From Druceiella hillmani (taxonomy: Eukaryota > Arthropoda > Insecta > Lepidoptera > Hepialidae): a stretch of DNA of 64,000 nt. The DNA lies in assembly GCA_039881145.1 (NCBI GenBank), contig JAYKKI010000132.1, positions 3,297,001 through 3,361,000 on the forward strand, read 5' to 3'. The notes beneath the pieces are model-generated. The model searched no databases, was not told where the DNA came from, and saw nothing but the letters and a program-made list of their open reading frames with translations. Shown piece after piece: positions 38,940-50,100 of the stretch; within the stretch, counting starts at the first letter, position 1, and every line of letters starts with the position of its first letter. A program made the position numbers and the translations under genes.

Positions 38940-39990
38940 TATGATATCATTTGTGAATAGTGGCAACAAGCAGTAGATCATTGCATGTGTGAAGCGGCAC
39001 GACAAGAAGCAGAATATGCAAAATCCATTAGCAGTGTAGATTACAACGTTGTACTCTAGTGTAGATGATCACTGTTGTAGCGGATGGCCTTTGGTCTAAA
39101 CTGTCTTATGGTACCAATTATAATGCTTCTGCTGGTGCTGCAGCAATCATAAGTCTCCACCGTAATAAAGGTATTTATTTAGGAGTAAAAAATAAGTACT
39201 ATCTTACTTGATCTCGATCGTTCAACAAAGGCATTGAGCCTCCATCATATACCTGTTTTAAAAATTATTTCGGTCTTTCAATTATCCACTGTAAGAAATT
39301 CCCGGAATCATATATAAAAATGATCTTTTTTGCAATTATTGTAAATCCTTGTTGGTAATTTTATCAAACACAGCCAATTTATTGAAAGCATGAAAGAGTT
39401 TCAAAAATAATTACTTGAGATTGCGCTGGGGTGTAAATTCGCCCGTGAAACATTGGAATAGTTAAAATATACCGCTTATTGAAAGTATTGATATTATAAA
39501 AAGAAATATTATACTATATTTACGGATCATTCTCATTATTTGTCTAATTTTTGTACCACGAATTTGAGTAATGGTGAGAATTTAGTTAATAAATTAAAAA
39601 TTTTTCGTATTTTTATAAAAAAAGTGACATCGCTCGTAGATTATTTTCACATTCCTATAATTTAATTCACAGCAAAAATAATAATTTAGCAGGAAATTTT
39701 AATTCACGCATTGCCAAATATGTAGGAAGAAAGAGAATTAACTCTTCTCCCCGAGGTTCTTATAGTGGGCGATGTGCAGATGCTGTAATTTATTTTAATA
39801 AAGGCTGTTTGCAATCTTTTGTTCGAGAATTTATTTTTAAAACAGATGCTTGTTCTGAAATAAAGAAATTAGAAGCAATTCATAGAGATCTCAATGATGT
39901 TAGAAATTTGAAAGGAAATAAAAAAAACCAAGTCCTTATCAAAAGACTTACTATGGTAAGAGCTGTCAGAAGCCGGATGTGATGGAAATA
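38940..39990 (+). pseudogene. Mutator-like transposase domain, decayed
   Basis: Recognised blocks: EWQQAVDHCMCEAARQEAEY (38958-39020), then VADGLWSKLSYGTNYNASAG continuing AAAIISLHRNKGIYLGVKNKYY (39077-39202), the family's DGSW..R.YG.NYN..SG signature with the probable first catalytic Asp. Next come FNKGIEPPSYTCFKNYFG (about 39220-39275) and NLIHSKNNN...RIAKYVGRKRIN plus RGSYSGRCADAVIYFNKG (39650-39810). The middle (39280-39640) is too decayed to follow. Frames change several times. The family is a DNA cut-and-paste transposase with an RNase H fold. This copy cannot be functional. Confidence 0.82.
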
Positions 39991-39999
39991 CACGAAGAA

Positions 40000-40700
40000 G
40001 CAAAATATAGTTTCTAAAAGAATTAGTAATGACAGCTGAACAGCGGCATGATCTAGAGCGCAATCTAATAAAATGTTAATCTACGTTAGTTAAAGAGCAG
40101 GCGGAACTTATTAATTGCTTCTTGCTTCGCTGAAGTACGCAAAAGTCGTGTAAATAAGAATTGCGCTTCATTAGTTAAACAGATTTTGTATGGGGATTTT
40201 TTGAACAATATTCCATCAATATAACATGGAAAAAATAATGAATGCTCAGAGAACTCAAAAAATTAGCAACACTTTTACAAATAAAAATTGAAGAGCATGG
40301 TTTAATCATTTAAAGTGAATTTTATTTTCTATATATTCTACTTATAAGGCATTATAGATATAATGTGCCCATTATTTAGTTTCTATTTGTACCCAGATGC
40401 AATAAAATAAAAAAAAATTATTTTGAGAATTCGATTATGATAAAATTATGTAAGTAAAAAGCATCCGTTGTTTTATTTAATACGAGGTTAATGTCATATA
40501 ACTGGCTACAACGTCTGCCTGTTTGCGGTCTGGACTGGTATTAATAAATTGAAACATGAATTTATTTCGAAGGATGACTAATTCTGAAAAGATAAGGTGG
40601 AATCATATTTAGATAATTTTTTTCAAATCTGTGTACTTCCAGAATTGGTGGATCCTTAAATTCCTAGATACATGAAAGTAATAGATCATTCATCACATTC
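40000..40700 (+). pseudogene. YqaJ-type nuclease domain, decayed
   Basis: Continues the previous segment as in the fused protein. Blocks: ASCFAEVRKSRVNKNCASLV continuing KQILYGDF (40117-40200), matching the family's TASNFG.VC..R..TSC..LVK.ILY. Then RELKKLATLLQIKIEEHGLI (40249-40310), then GIIDIMCPLF (40348-40377), which corresponds to the catalytic E/D-x-K motif (usually G-I-x-E-I-K-C-P) with Lys replaced by Met. Finally KVESYLDNFFQICVLPELVD (40594-40653), ending near IPRYMKVID (40689). YqaJ-like proteins are lambda-exonuclease-type nucleases. The gene is broken by several frameshifts and stops and lacks the Lys, so it is inactive. Confidence 0.75.
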
Positions 40701-42467
40701 TATCAGTGCTAAGATTTTGAAAGCGAGAAATTAAAGATGATCAGAATAAAAGTTTGGCATGTGAGGCTCCGACACTTAGTAGTAATTTTTTCTTATTAAT
40801 TATATTTTCGAAATGAAAAAAAAAATGCTAATGATTGTTTAGTTGATTAAAGTGCGTACTATACTCTTTCATTTTATCAAGCACAATATGAAACAAAGTC
40901 TTTTGAAAGTAAGGTTTGATACATAAATTTAATTTTAATTAGCGAATTTCGCTACTCATCAGGAAAGTCATTTTGGTTTACTGACGCAACTTTACTCGTT
41001 TTGGAGTAGAACATGACATTGCATAAATGATGGTGAGGAAGGAAAAGCGTCACGAAAAATATGGTATATTTAGTAATTAGTATCTTTCGTGATTTTTAAT
41101 AATTGGTAGCTAATCTTATGTTTTTGTTCACGCGTTTATATAACGTTTTTTTGTTTTTTTTAATTTACCTCACAAGTGAATGATATCTGTTTTCACGTGG
41201 GTCACGAGAGAGCAAGTTTCAATCGTTTGTGGTTTCCTTAAGACTCATAAAATGACATTTAAATGTATCTAAAAATAGTTCCCTTCGGTTCTCTTATAGA
41301 CGATGAAATCATTGTACGTAGTCTTTCTGGTTAGCTAGCCTGGTCAACGGATGAAATTCGAAATAAAACTGGAATAATACTGATATTATTATGGGAGTTT
41401 CGACCTAATTTAAATTATACAGAATAAATGAAACTGGCTACCAAATAAATAATATACAAAACACGCACATTAATTTTAGTTATAATGGCAATAAATTTAT
41501 TTGCACGTTAACAAGATATTGCGAATGAACTATAAATTTGTTGCACTCCAGCAAGCGGCGTCGCTACGCGTGTGTTAGTGATTTTACGACTAGCAAATAT
41601 TCATTCTCGAGCAGCAGAATTTTGTTAATACGTCCTAAATTTCGTGTTGACAATCCAAAAAAAAATTGTATTAGGGTCACTCTAAGGGTGTCCAGGATTC
41701 ACTAAAAACTAAACTTCAACATAAAAGTTTGCTCGTCATTTTGATTTAATAAATTAATTTCGAAAAACTCCATTTGAGTTAAAAGTAATATTAAAAAATT
41801 GGAATAATTACAATGTTTTATTCTTTTGATAATTTATTCACTTTTAAAAATAAAGGAGATTTACACTAATCAAAATTTCTTAAGCTACAGAAGTAAACTA
41901 TAATGCGGATATTTGTGACACGGTCAAATTAAGCTTAGGGCTGAATTAAAAAAGCGATAGATTTTGAAATTCTATAAAAACGTTATTTAAAAATATTATA
42001 TTTGAAAGTAACATTTAGAGATTTTTAAGTATTCTTGACCGATATTTTGATTAATTCATTATATGATATGAAAGCTGGATACCGGGTCGAAAAATATTGG
42101 TTGCTACTCGTTTATAAATTATCTTTTCAAATCCGTAACCGTTGATGCGATGGAAACATTTTGGACTAGTAATATTAGTACCATGTAATTAAATGTCCCA
42201 AATAAAACATGAAATTTAATTTATAAATCTATAATACCATAACTAGATGACAGTAATTACTAAAGTAAGGAAAGCATATTTTTTATTAAAAAACTGTAGC
42301 AAGGAGTTTGGTTAAAATTCGTATTTAGTACTTTGAACACAGTTAACGCTAATTAATTTTGGCAAAGTATTTTTCAGTAAGGTATTAATTATATATACTA
42401 TAAAACATTCATTCTATAATTACGGAATTGCATCCATTGCAATGAGCAGAAAATTTACTGATTAAAG

Positions 42468-42470
<3 letters not shown>
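40701..42470. other. AT-rich spacer
   Basis: Slightly less AT-rich near 41200-41360 and 41550-41580. No gene, RNA or repeat recognised. Confidence 0.45.

Positions 42471-42529
<59 letters not shown>
42471..42529. repeat. (TA)n microsatellite
   Basis: Uninterrupted TA run of about 29 units. Confidence 0.98.
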
Positions 42530-42531
<2 letters not shown>

Positions 42532-43639
42532 ACATAAGAAAAGTAAAGCATTTTCTGTTTTATTTTCACGATTTAACAACCTAGTGGTTTTTAATAATAT
42601 TTTGCACAATTTTGTATGTTACTCTAGACTGCTTAATAGATATGGTTAAAGATTTTTATTTATTATCATAGATCAATATTTGTGGATAATAATAGTAGTT
42701 TGCAGATAACTGCGATGGTAAAAATAAAACATTGTCGTCTTCTACACAAATATTGCTCTTTTTTACGAAATATGTCAATGGTTTTGTTCCGTAAGCTTTT
42801 AATTAAACCTGATGGTTATATTTCAATCAAAGCTGTAGACAAGGTTAGCATACAGAGAAATTATTCGTAAGTCGTGAGATTTTCTTAAATTACTCCATTT
42901 CCATCATTTTGTCAGCACTAAACTGGTTATCTCTGTTTGTCTGTTTGAACCAATCCCAAGATTCATCATATAGACGGTCGCCATTTTATTTCAAGAACAA
43001 TAACTAAGATTGAAGTGTTGAAAGATTATCAAAGAGCGTTTAATGAAGAGTATGATAGAGTAAAATGGTGTGTAGTAGAAGTAAATAATATTACTTTCAT
43101 CGTCAATAGTTAATAGGCAATCCCTATTGGCTTACTGGACGCGTATTATTACACCAAATTAAAGTTAACCATTTCAGAAACAAACTTAATTTAAATGAAG
43201 ACATCTTCCTCGATTCAAATAATTTCTTCACAAATCCGTAGTTTAATTTAGGTTTTACGCGTGCCTTCTCATTTTTTTCTGTTTAGTTTTTTCAAGTATT
43301 TTTATTAGTGTAAAATACATTTGGACCCGATCTACCGTAACGGCATTTTTGAAATAGACTTAGCAACAAAATGAGTTCGGAAACATTTCGAAAATTAATG
43401 TTAAACTTATTTTTAAAGTAATTTTTAATTGTGCAAAAAACTGCAACAAAACACGTATTAACGTGACTAATAAAGATGAAATTCGTTTGTTTTTCTATGG
43501 ATTGATTCAAGGAATTTTAAATGAAAGTATAAGTTTTAATGAAATGGAATAAAAATGGCTTTGTTTTCCATAATGACTAAGTCTCAATGAGGAAAAAGGT
43601 AGATACTTTAAGATTTTAATTTAAAGTTTGTGAATAAAC

Positions 43640-43827
43640 AAATTAGAGGCCCACAGGCAATAAAAAATCGGTAGAAAAAGCGGTCTTTCAAACCAAAAAT
43701 ATAAATTATAAATTATACAAGTTGGTACAGCCAGGTACGATTGATCAAATGAAACGCCCCTTTATGTCCGGTCTTATACCATCAATGGCTCAATATCAGG
43801 CCTGGTTCCGTGACATGGTCACATAAA
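43640..43827 (+). other. Short coding-like stretch, unidentified
   Basis: A plus-strand frame is open from 43638 to a TAA at 43825. Its last part, LVQPGTIDQMKRPFMSGLIP followed by SMAQYQAWFRDMVT (43722-43824), has a protein-like composition unusual for this window. There is no ATG upstream within the frame before a stop. It might be the last exon or fragment of something, but I do not recognise it. Confidence 0.25.
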
Positions 43828-44082
43828 AAAAAATTTTAGGTACAGAGCGGCTTTTAGATAGTAATAATCTGCTTAGTTCTGTAATAAATTTCATTATTAT
43901 TTGTGAATCCCTTCAATGTCTATTTTTTTAACAGTTTTTGTCTAACTTAGCAATAAATTGAACAGTAATTATAATTGTTAAATTAAAAAATTCTCCGGGC
44001 ACTCCATTTTTTTAATTAAGATTGATGGTAAATTGTATAATATACAATTTTGTATAAAAAGCATTAACATATTTTCTTTTAA

Positions 44083-44137
<55 letters not shown>

Positions 44138-44167
44138 CATATATATGTATTTTTCTATATGCTGCTT

Positions 44168-44221
<54 letters not shown>

Positions 44222-44256
44222 TATATAAATATATATATATATATGTGTGTGTGTGT
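44083..44256. repeat. Interrupted (TA)n / (GT)n microsatellite
   Basis: Two TA tracts split by TATTTTTCTATATGCTGCTT, ending in a GT run. The 99-codon open frame over it is spurious. Confidence 0.97.
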
Positions 44257-46065
44257 TAGTGTAATTTATGTATGTATTAACCTTTTTAATTTTGAAGCAT
44301 CATTTTTGCTGCCAAATTTTAAGCTCTGGTAAAATATGGAAATTTCACACCCATATAAAGAAAAGAATATTACTATAAAATCGTGTGCACAACAAAACCA
44401 TTTAATCTTACCGAGAAATAAAACATTAAAACTCGTAATAATTTTAATATTACTAAATAGTTTTTCATTTATGATTTTGTCTTTCAATTTATTCTGTATT
44501 GTAGTGTCAGGAATATTGTTATTTCTGTGAATATTTTCAAAGCGTTTGTATACTTTCACATAATTTATCCATTGATTTCTGTAAATAATGAAAATGGAAC
44601 AACTAAAGTGTCTCATCATTTTGCGTGGATTTTGACCTATTAGAATCCGATGTGATTGATGTTCCACTCCTTTTTCTTATATTGAGACAGAAGTATAATA
44701 CATATCATATACCATTTCAGTCAGAGCTCAAGGAAATATATTTTGTAAAAGAAATGAAGAATTTAAAATTTAAAGAGACTCTTATAGATTTAAGGAAACT
44801 CGATAATTTTTCTTGAAATAGAAGCATTTCTTGGCAATAAATTAATTCATTTCAGTGTTCGAAATCGTTATTCATATATTACAAATAATAAAAAGCAGAA
44901 TAAAAAATACTATTATTAAAGATTGATGTGTTATTTTGAATGAAAAAGCAGAAAGAAAAATTATTTACTGTGCAGATTGTATCGCTCATTAATAAAATAT
45001 TGTCATTTGTGGCTCTGAGATTCTATATACTAAAATTTAAAAATATTTCCTCCCACATTTAGCTGGTTAGAGTGACAGGTGATGGATGAATGGTTTATTG
45101 ACACTACTAAAATTAATGATGACTTGAGTGAGTACTTAATAAAAGCTTGATTGGTTTTTACAGTTTTACCGGCTGAAATTATATTCCTGCTCTTTTTAAT
45201 AAGTAAAACATGAGACTTTACCTTATTAAAAAAAATACAAGTATTGGTAGCTTTGAATGATAAATGTTTAACGGAGCATATGTTGCCAGGACTGTCGATG
45301 TGATTCAAAAGATTGCTTGTGAAATATATAATGCGAAAAAAATCAAAAGCCGTGAATGATGGTAGGTTCTGGAACTGACGTTTCATCAGTTTTTACAAAG
45401 CTAAAGATATTAAGAGAATTCCGATACCACCACCGAGTTCTGTACCACCCTGTAAAAGTAAACTTTACCAACAATTTTTATGAGCGCATTATATCTCAAG
45501 CATTTATAAAAATGCTTTTCAAAAAAACTAGGTGGTTAAGCCCGCTGGAACATGGTTAGATAGAACAAGAAATCTCGTCAATTTTCAAATGGTTTGGAAA
45601 CAAGCTTCCAAATTATGTAAACAATTTGTTTGAAAACTTCGAAGTAATTTTATTATAAATAAATGGATATCTAGAATAGATATAGCTCCTTCATAATTAT
45701 GATCTATTCTTGGCTTGATTTATATATTTAAACTTAATTTTTCAGAAACCGATCCACTGAGTACCTAATGAAAACCAACCTAGTGAAGATATGAATGACT
45801 CCTAAGATAATATATAAGGATAATACATGATAATACATTAATGACAAACAAAAACAAAAATTCAAATTCCAATCCTATTTTTATTTTACTTTTATAATTA
45901 CTATTCCCTTATAATTGGCTAATATCCCCCTTCATCTGTCTTGCGGCAGTAAAAATATATATGTCCGTACAATTACACATGCTATCATTTGCATATTAGT
46001 GGGTATATTATATTGCATGCAAATTTAATGGATGTTAGAGTGGGTGCGATGTTATTTTACTTACC
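44257..46065. other. AT-rich spacer with unrecognised open frames
   Basis: Minus frames of 133 codons (44667 down to 44266) and 118 codons (45386 down to 45030) and plus frames at 44336-44816 and 45356-45559 are open but show no domain I know. Overlap on both strands suggests chance or old mobile-element DNA. Confidence 0.35.
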
Positions 46066-46143
46066 TACCTACGCGGGCACCAGACGAAACGTTCCGTTAT
46101 CTGCCGTGATGTTAGAACCGTAGACAATGTCTGCCCTTCTAAA
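46066..46143 (-). other. GC-rich exon-like block, unidentified
   Basis: On the minus strand a TTTAG acceptor-like site precedes ~78 bp of much higher GC content, which ends in a near-perfect donor TAG|GTAAGT. One frame reads RADIVYGSNITADNGTFRLV and meets a TAG just before the donor; another (GQTLSTVLTSRQITERFVW) is open to the alternative AG|GTAGGT. It could be a small exon, an exon relic or part of an unrecognised element. Confidence 0.3.
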
Positions 46144-46716
46144 TATATGTTTAGAATATTATTATTAACATCGTATTTAAATTTCACTTTTGTCGAAGTC
46201 CCTAAAATTGTTTATCTTTTTAGGAGTTTCAATAGTGTCGGTCATGACCTTGGAACAGTCAGAGCTAGTCGCAATTATTACTTTTCAATAATTATACTAC
46301 AAAATTTTAATATATCCATGTAGCGACCTTGTTAAAAAACTTCGGTGAAAATTATCACATTGACAAATAGAAAGTTAATTTCCAAAGCTACAATTGAATA
46401 TACTTAACATACAAAGTAATTACTTAGTCGTAGAAATTCGCGGCTAGTGAATCCAATATGAGAAATTTTGGTGTTTATTTGGCTTATAAACGTGAGTAAT
46501 AATGCATTCACCTATTCGTTGATTCAGCTACTTAAAAATATATAGGTTGCTTTGATATTTACGTTTCCACTTCTAAATTTAAATGTTTTTAACTAATAGT
46601 TATGTTTTACTCTTGTAAATTTATATTTTGTTTAGCTGTTATTAGAGATGCTGTCCACGTAAAAACTGATTTACCAAAGAAACCTTAAGACCTTTCTTCC
46701 TAACTCCCTAACTAAC

Positions 46717-47140
46717 GTCCAGAAATTGAAAGGCTGTGAGAATTACGACGGTTGATGTTTTGCGGCTTAAAACATGCTATTATTGGAGGGAATTGTGGGC
46801 GCTGTTGAACAATCATTACCGGTGATGGGTATTGCGGTTCAGAAAGCAGAAGATTTGAAAGCTAAAGCAAAAATAATTTTGACAATCAAAGCCTCGATTT
46901 ATGTGCATATTAAACAAAGAGTTACTAACGTACAATTTGTGGAAAACGTTAAAGAACATGTTTAATGATTCCGGTTATTCACGAAAAAAAATATTTACTG
47001 AGAAACCCAATTATCATACGTTTTGAATTTTTGGTTTAATAAGTTGTATCACTGTGACATAATCAAGTTTCTACATTACATAGCTCTTTAGAAAGTCGGT
47101 TGTGACAAACGATAAGACAAATATGTAAGTAAACTCATAA
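46717..47140 (+). pseudogene. Ty1/copia gag fragment, second family
   Basis: Plus strand. VQKLKGCENYDG, then (after stops) NMLLLEGIVGAVEQS, then EDLKAKAKIILTIKASIYVH in one frame to a stop at 46963. A frameshift near 46940 restores WKTLKNMFNDSGYSRKKIF, and a weaker KYVSKLIK at about 47115-47140 would be the next conserved block. These are the successive parts of the UBN2-type copia gag domain (KLxGxENYxxW, A...I.L.I......I, WxxLKxxFxDSG, YVSKII). Sequence similarity to the 35.4-kb copy is low, so it derives from a different copia family. No LTR, zinc knuckle or pol is visible. Confidence 0.85.
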
Positions 47141-50100
47141 AGGTCCCATTTTCTCATTCGAGGTGCAGAAACTAAAACTTAAGAAAGCGTTTTTTGATTT
47201 GATGTTCAAGGCCAATGATCCGAAGTGTGAATCACCCTTCGCCACAATGCAAAAATGTTATCAAATAAAAAATACCGGGAAGGTTTTCTCCACCGTCATT
47301 AATCACAAATCAACCCCTTCTAGTGTTTAAATGTTTTATAAAATATCAAAGCTAAAACTTGTGGTTCAACTTGGGTTTCAACATAGGAAGTTTTGACGAA
47401 ATTTAATTAAATCGTATCGCAATCTTCAGGAATGTAAAAATTTCTTTTTTTTCATTTTATATTGGTCAACGGTTATCTAAACAGTTATTTTATTTTTTCC
47501 TAGCTTTTTTTTTCCTTTTTAACTTTCCGCCAAATATTTGCTTACGTTAAGCTGTGACTTGTCCATAATGCAAAGTTTCGGTTACATTTTAGCAACTCAC
47601 AGTCTGTTTTATATTTGTTAAGTATATCTAGTAACAGTCCAACAGAAATGAACTTATTTTGTGAAGCAGAAACATAGAAATGGTAGAAGAGTAGATAAAA
47701 AATTACAATGAGCATAATACGAGTGTGGCAATTAGAAAAATTTCTAAAGTCAGTTAGGGTAAAAAATGAAATGTATCATGAGATTGGAGCTTATAGGGAG
47801 AAAAAAATAGATTTGTCAAACCATCATTCCTTTTTTTCTCTTAAAACTTTGTATACACTTTATTTTTCCGCATATTTTTTGTTCAGGAAAACAGAATTTA
47901 TCGAAACATAACTCAGTGAGTTTATCAAATTCTTTTAACAAAGTAACTTTACGTTCCACAAAGGTTCGTGTATTTTAGGTATTTTTAAAATTGTACTCAA
48001 TGAAATATTTAGTTTTTTCAAAATAAGTATATAGACATTACGCATAGTGTAAAAAAATTTTTGTTAACTTAAATGTATCGAGTATTTCTGGTGGAATTGA
48101 CTTTAACATATTTTATATATATTTATTATTTACTACATATTAAACTATTACATTTTGAGTATGAGTTTGCTGTAAAACTAAAATTAAAACAGAAAAATTT
48201 ATTTAACAAATAACCAATTCTTTTTATTGGTTACGGTTTTCTCGAATTTTTAATTCTCTGTCAGTCGGTGTGAAGACACTTCTGGATACAGTATTTTGTC
48301 AATGCATATTACAACATAGGATCTAATCGGGAACTCATTTACCACCTTGGTTATGCGTTATCTGTCAATATTACTCGCTCATTACCATTTAAGTTTTGCT
48401 GATATCAAGCAACATGTCAATCACTTTGCTTCTCCATTAGACTTTTTCATCTTGAATTTTATCCTTCAGAGGCCATTCGAGGTTATCTATTTCCACTATA
48501 CATTGAGTTACTTCACATTTATAGATTAAGCTGTCGTTTCAAAACAATAGTTTATCTATTACATGCAGAATACACCGATCGTAGACTTTATTTTAGCAAT
48601 TATAGGATCGGGAAAGTGCAGCTCCAAAGTCATTCCCAAAGACTACCCAGCCCCAACTCTGTCAGCTTTTTTATCGAAGTTGTTTCTACACAGCCAAACC
48701 ATTTACCCAGCTACTTACTTGAATAACTATCTACTTGAAATAACCTATATACTTGAATAACTTTGATGCCACCATTATTTACGTAACCCAGTCGTACATA
48801 TATGTAAATTGGATTTGACGATGAAATTGTATAAGTTCTTCATACTGAGGCCCATTCATTTGGAAGAATCGTCTAAGCTAATCATAATTTTTTACTAACC
48901 ATATATAGTTTATTATGCTTCCAGAAATATTTTTTGTTGAGAACCTCCGTATGGTAAAAAACTTGTACAAGTGCATAGAAGAAGAGAAGAAATCTCCAAA
49001 TGCTCTTTTCATTATGGAATTTTAGATGCAGATCTTAATTTCAGGTAACATTAAAATGACTTTGGCTTTACGTTAACGTGATTCTGGCTTAGTTTCATTG
49101 ATCTTAGGTAGTTGGTTGTATAAAGTTGTCATTGTCTTACTCGTAAGAATAATCGATAGACATTGGCTTCTTGTTGTTGATATTAAAAAGATTATTTTTC
49201 TGTGTCTTTGATTTTAAATAATCAATAGCTCAAAATTATTTTTTCAATCTTTATTTTGATTTAATGATCCAGGAATTTTTCATTTTGTTATGTGAATTTG
49301 GATATTTGTTTATGTAGATATCTACTTAAAAAGCTATATATGGATCTGTCAAGTTAAACTACTCGAAAATGTAAATTCGTGGTAAAAAAACGCTGGAGGA
49401 ATTAAATTGGTGAAGAAATCTTTTAAATTTTGTTGTCCTTTCCATGACACAGTAAATGTTTTTTATTCATAATAACCATATCTTCATTATAAAGAAAAGT
49501 GACAAAAATTATATCTCTAGATTATTGCTGAAAGAAAATAAATATAAAGAAATAATTAAAAAAATTATACATAATTATACATAACATTTTATGAGCACGA
49601 TATAGTTTGGTTAAAAGTGGGGAGCATTTTACTGTTAGAATTATTAATCGTAAATCTATTATACCTTCTTAGTTTCAATGTTTACCTTAATTTTTTCACA
49701 TAATAATCTCATTAACTTTTTATTTTTTTTTGTTTTTAATCGAATATGACAATTGCTGATCAGAAGTTTAAATAATAAAATTCAATTCAATTATTAGTTA
49801 TGAAATATTGATGGAAAATTAATAAACAAAATGTTTACTCACAAAAGCCTATGTATGATTTACGCTGATAGAGAAATTAAATTTGGGACTAAGCCATCAA
49901 TAGTCATCGAAACTTTTTGAAGACTATTTTTATTATTTTTAGATAAACATTTTAATTATTTGTAGATAACAAAATAAAAGTGTTAAAATATGTAAATGGT
50001 ATACAGAACTTGCATTAGAACCATACGTTTATTCTACCCTCTATACTAAATGTTGAGTACATGTCGTCTCAAAATCCATATGTAAAGTGTGTATAAACAT

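Larger units (their letters stand above)
38870..40700 (+). mobile_element. Mutator-like element relic with a YqaJ-type nuclease
   Basis: A plus-strand region of 1.8 kb in which translated segments in changing frames follow, in the right order, the arthropod protein type that joins a Mutator-like DDE transposase to a C-terminal YqaJ-type exonuclease. The element is heavily decayed. I could not find terminal inverted repeats or a 9-bp target duplication, so true element ends are unknown. Confidence 0.8.

Noticed and set aside
44266..44667. 133-codon minus-strand gene
   Set aside because: No recognisable domain, an overlapping plus-strand open frame, and composition that fits chance in AT-rich DNA.
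45030..45559. Overlapping open frames as a gene
   Set aside because: Open on both strands in parts, no motif, no start or splice context. Possibly old mobile-element DNA but unsupported.
48900..49030. Winged-helix-like or transposase fragment (RMVKNLYKCIEEEKKSPNAL)
   Set aside because: The stretch is only about 35 codons and similarity to any family is too weak to name.
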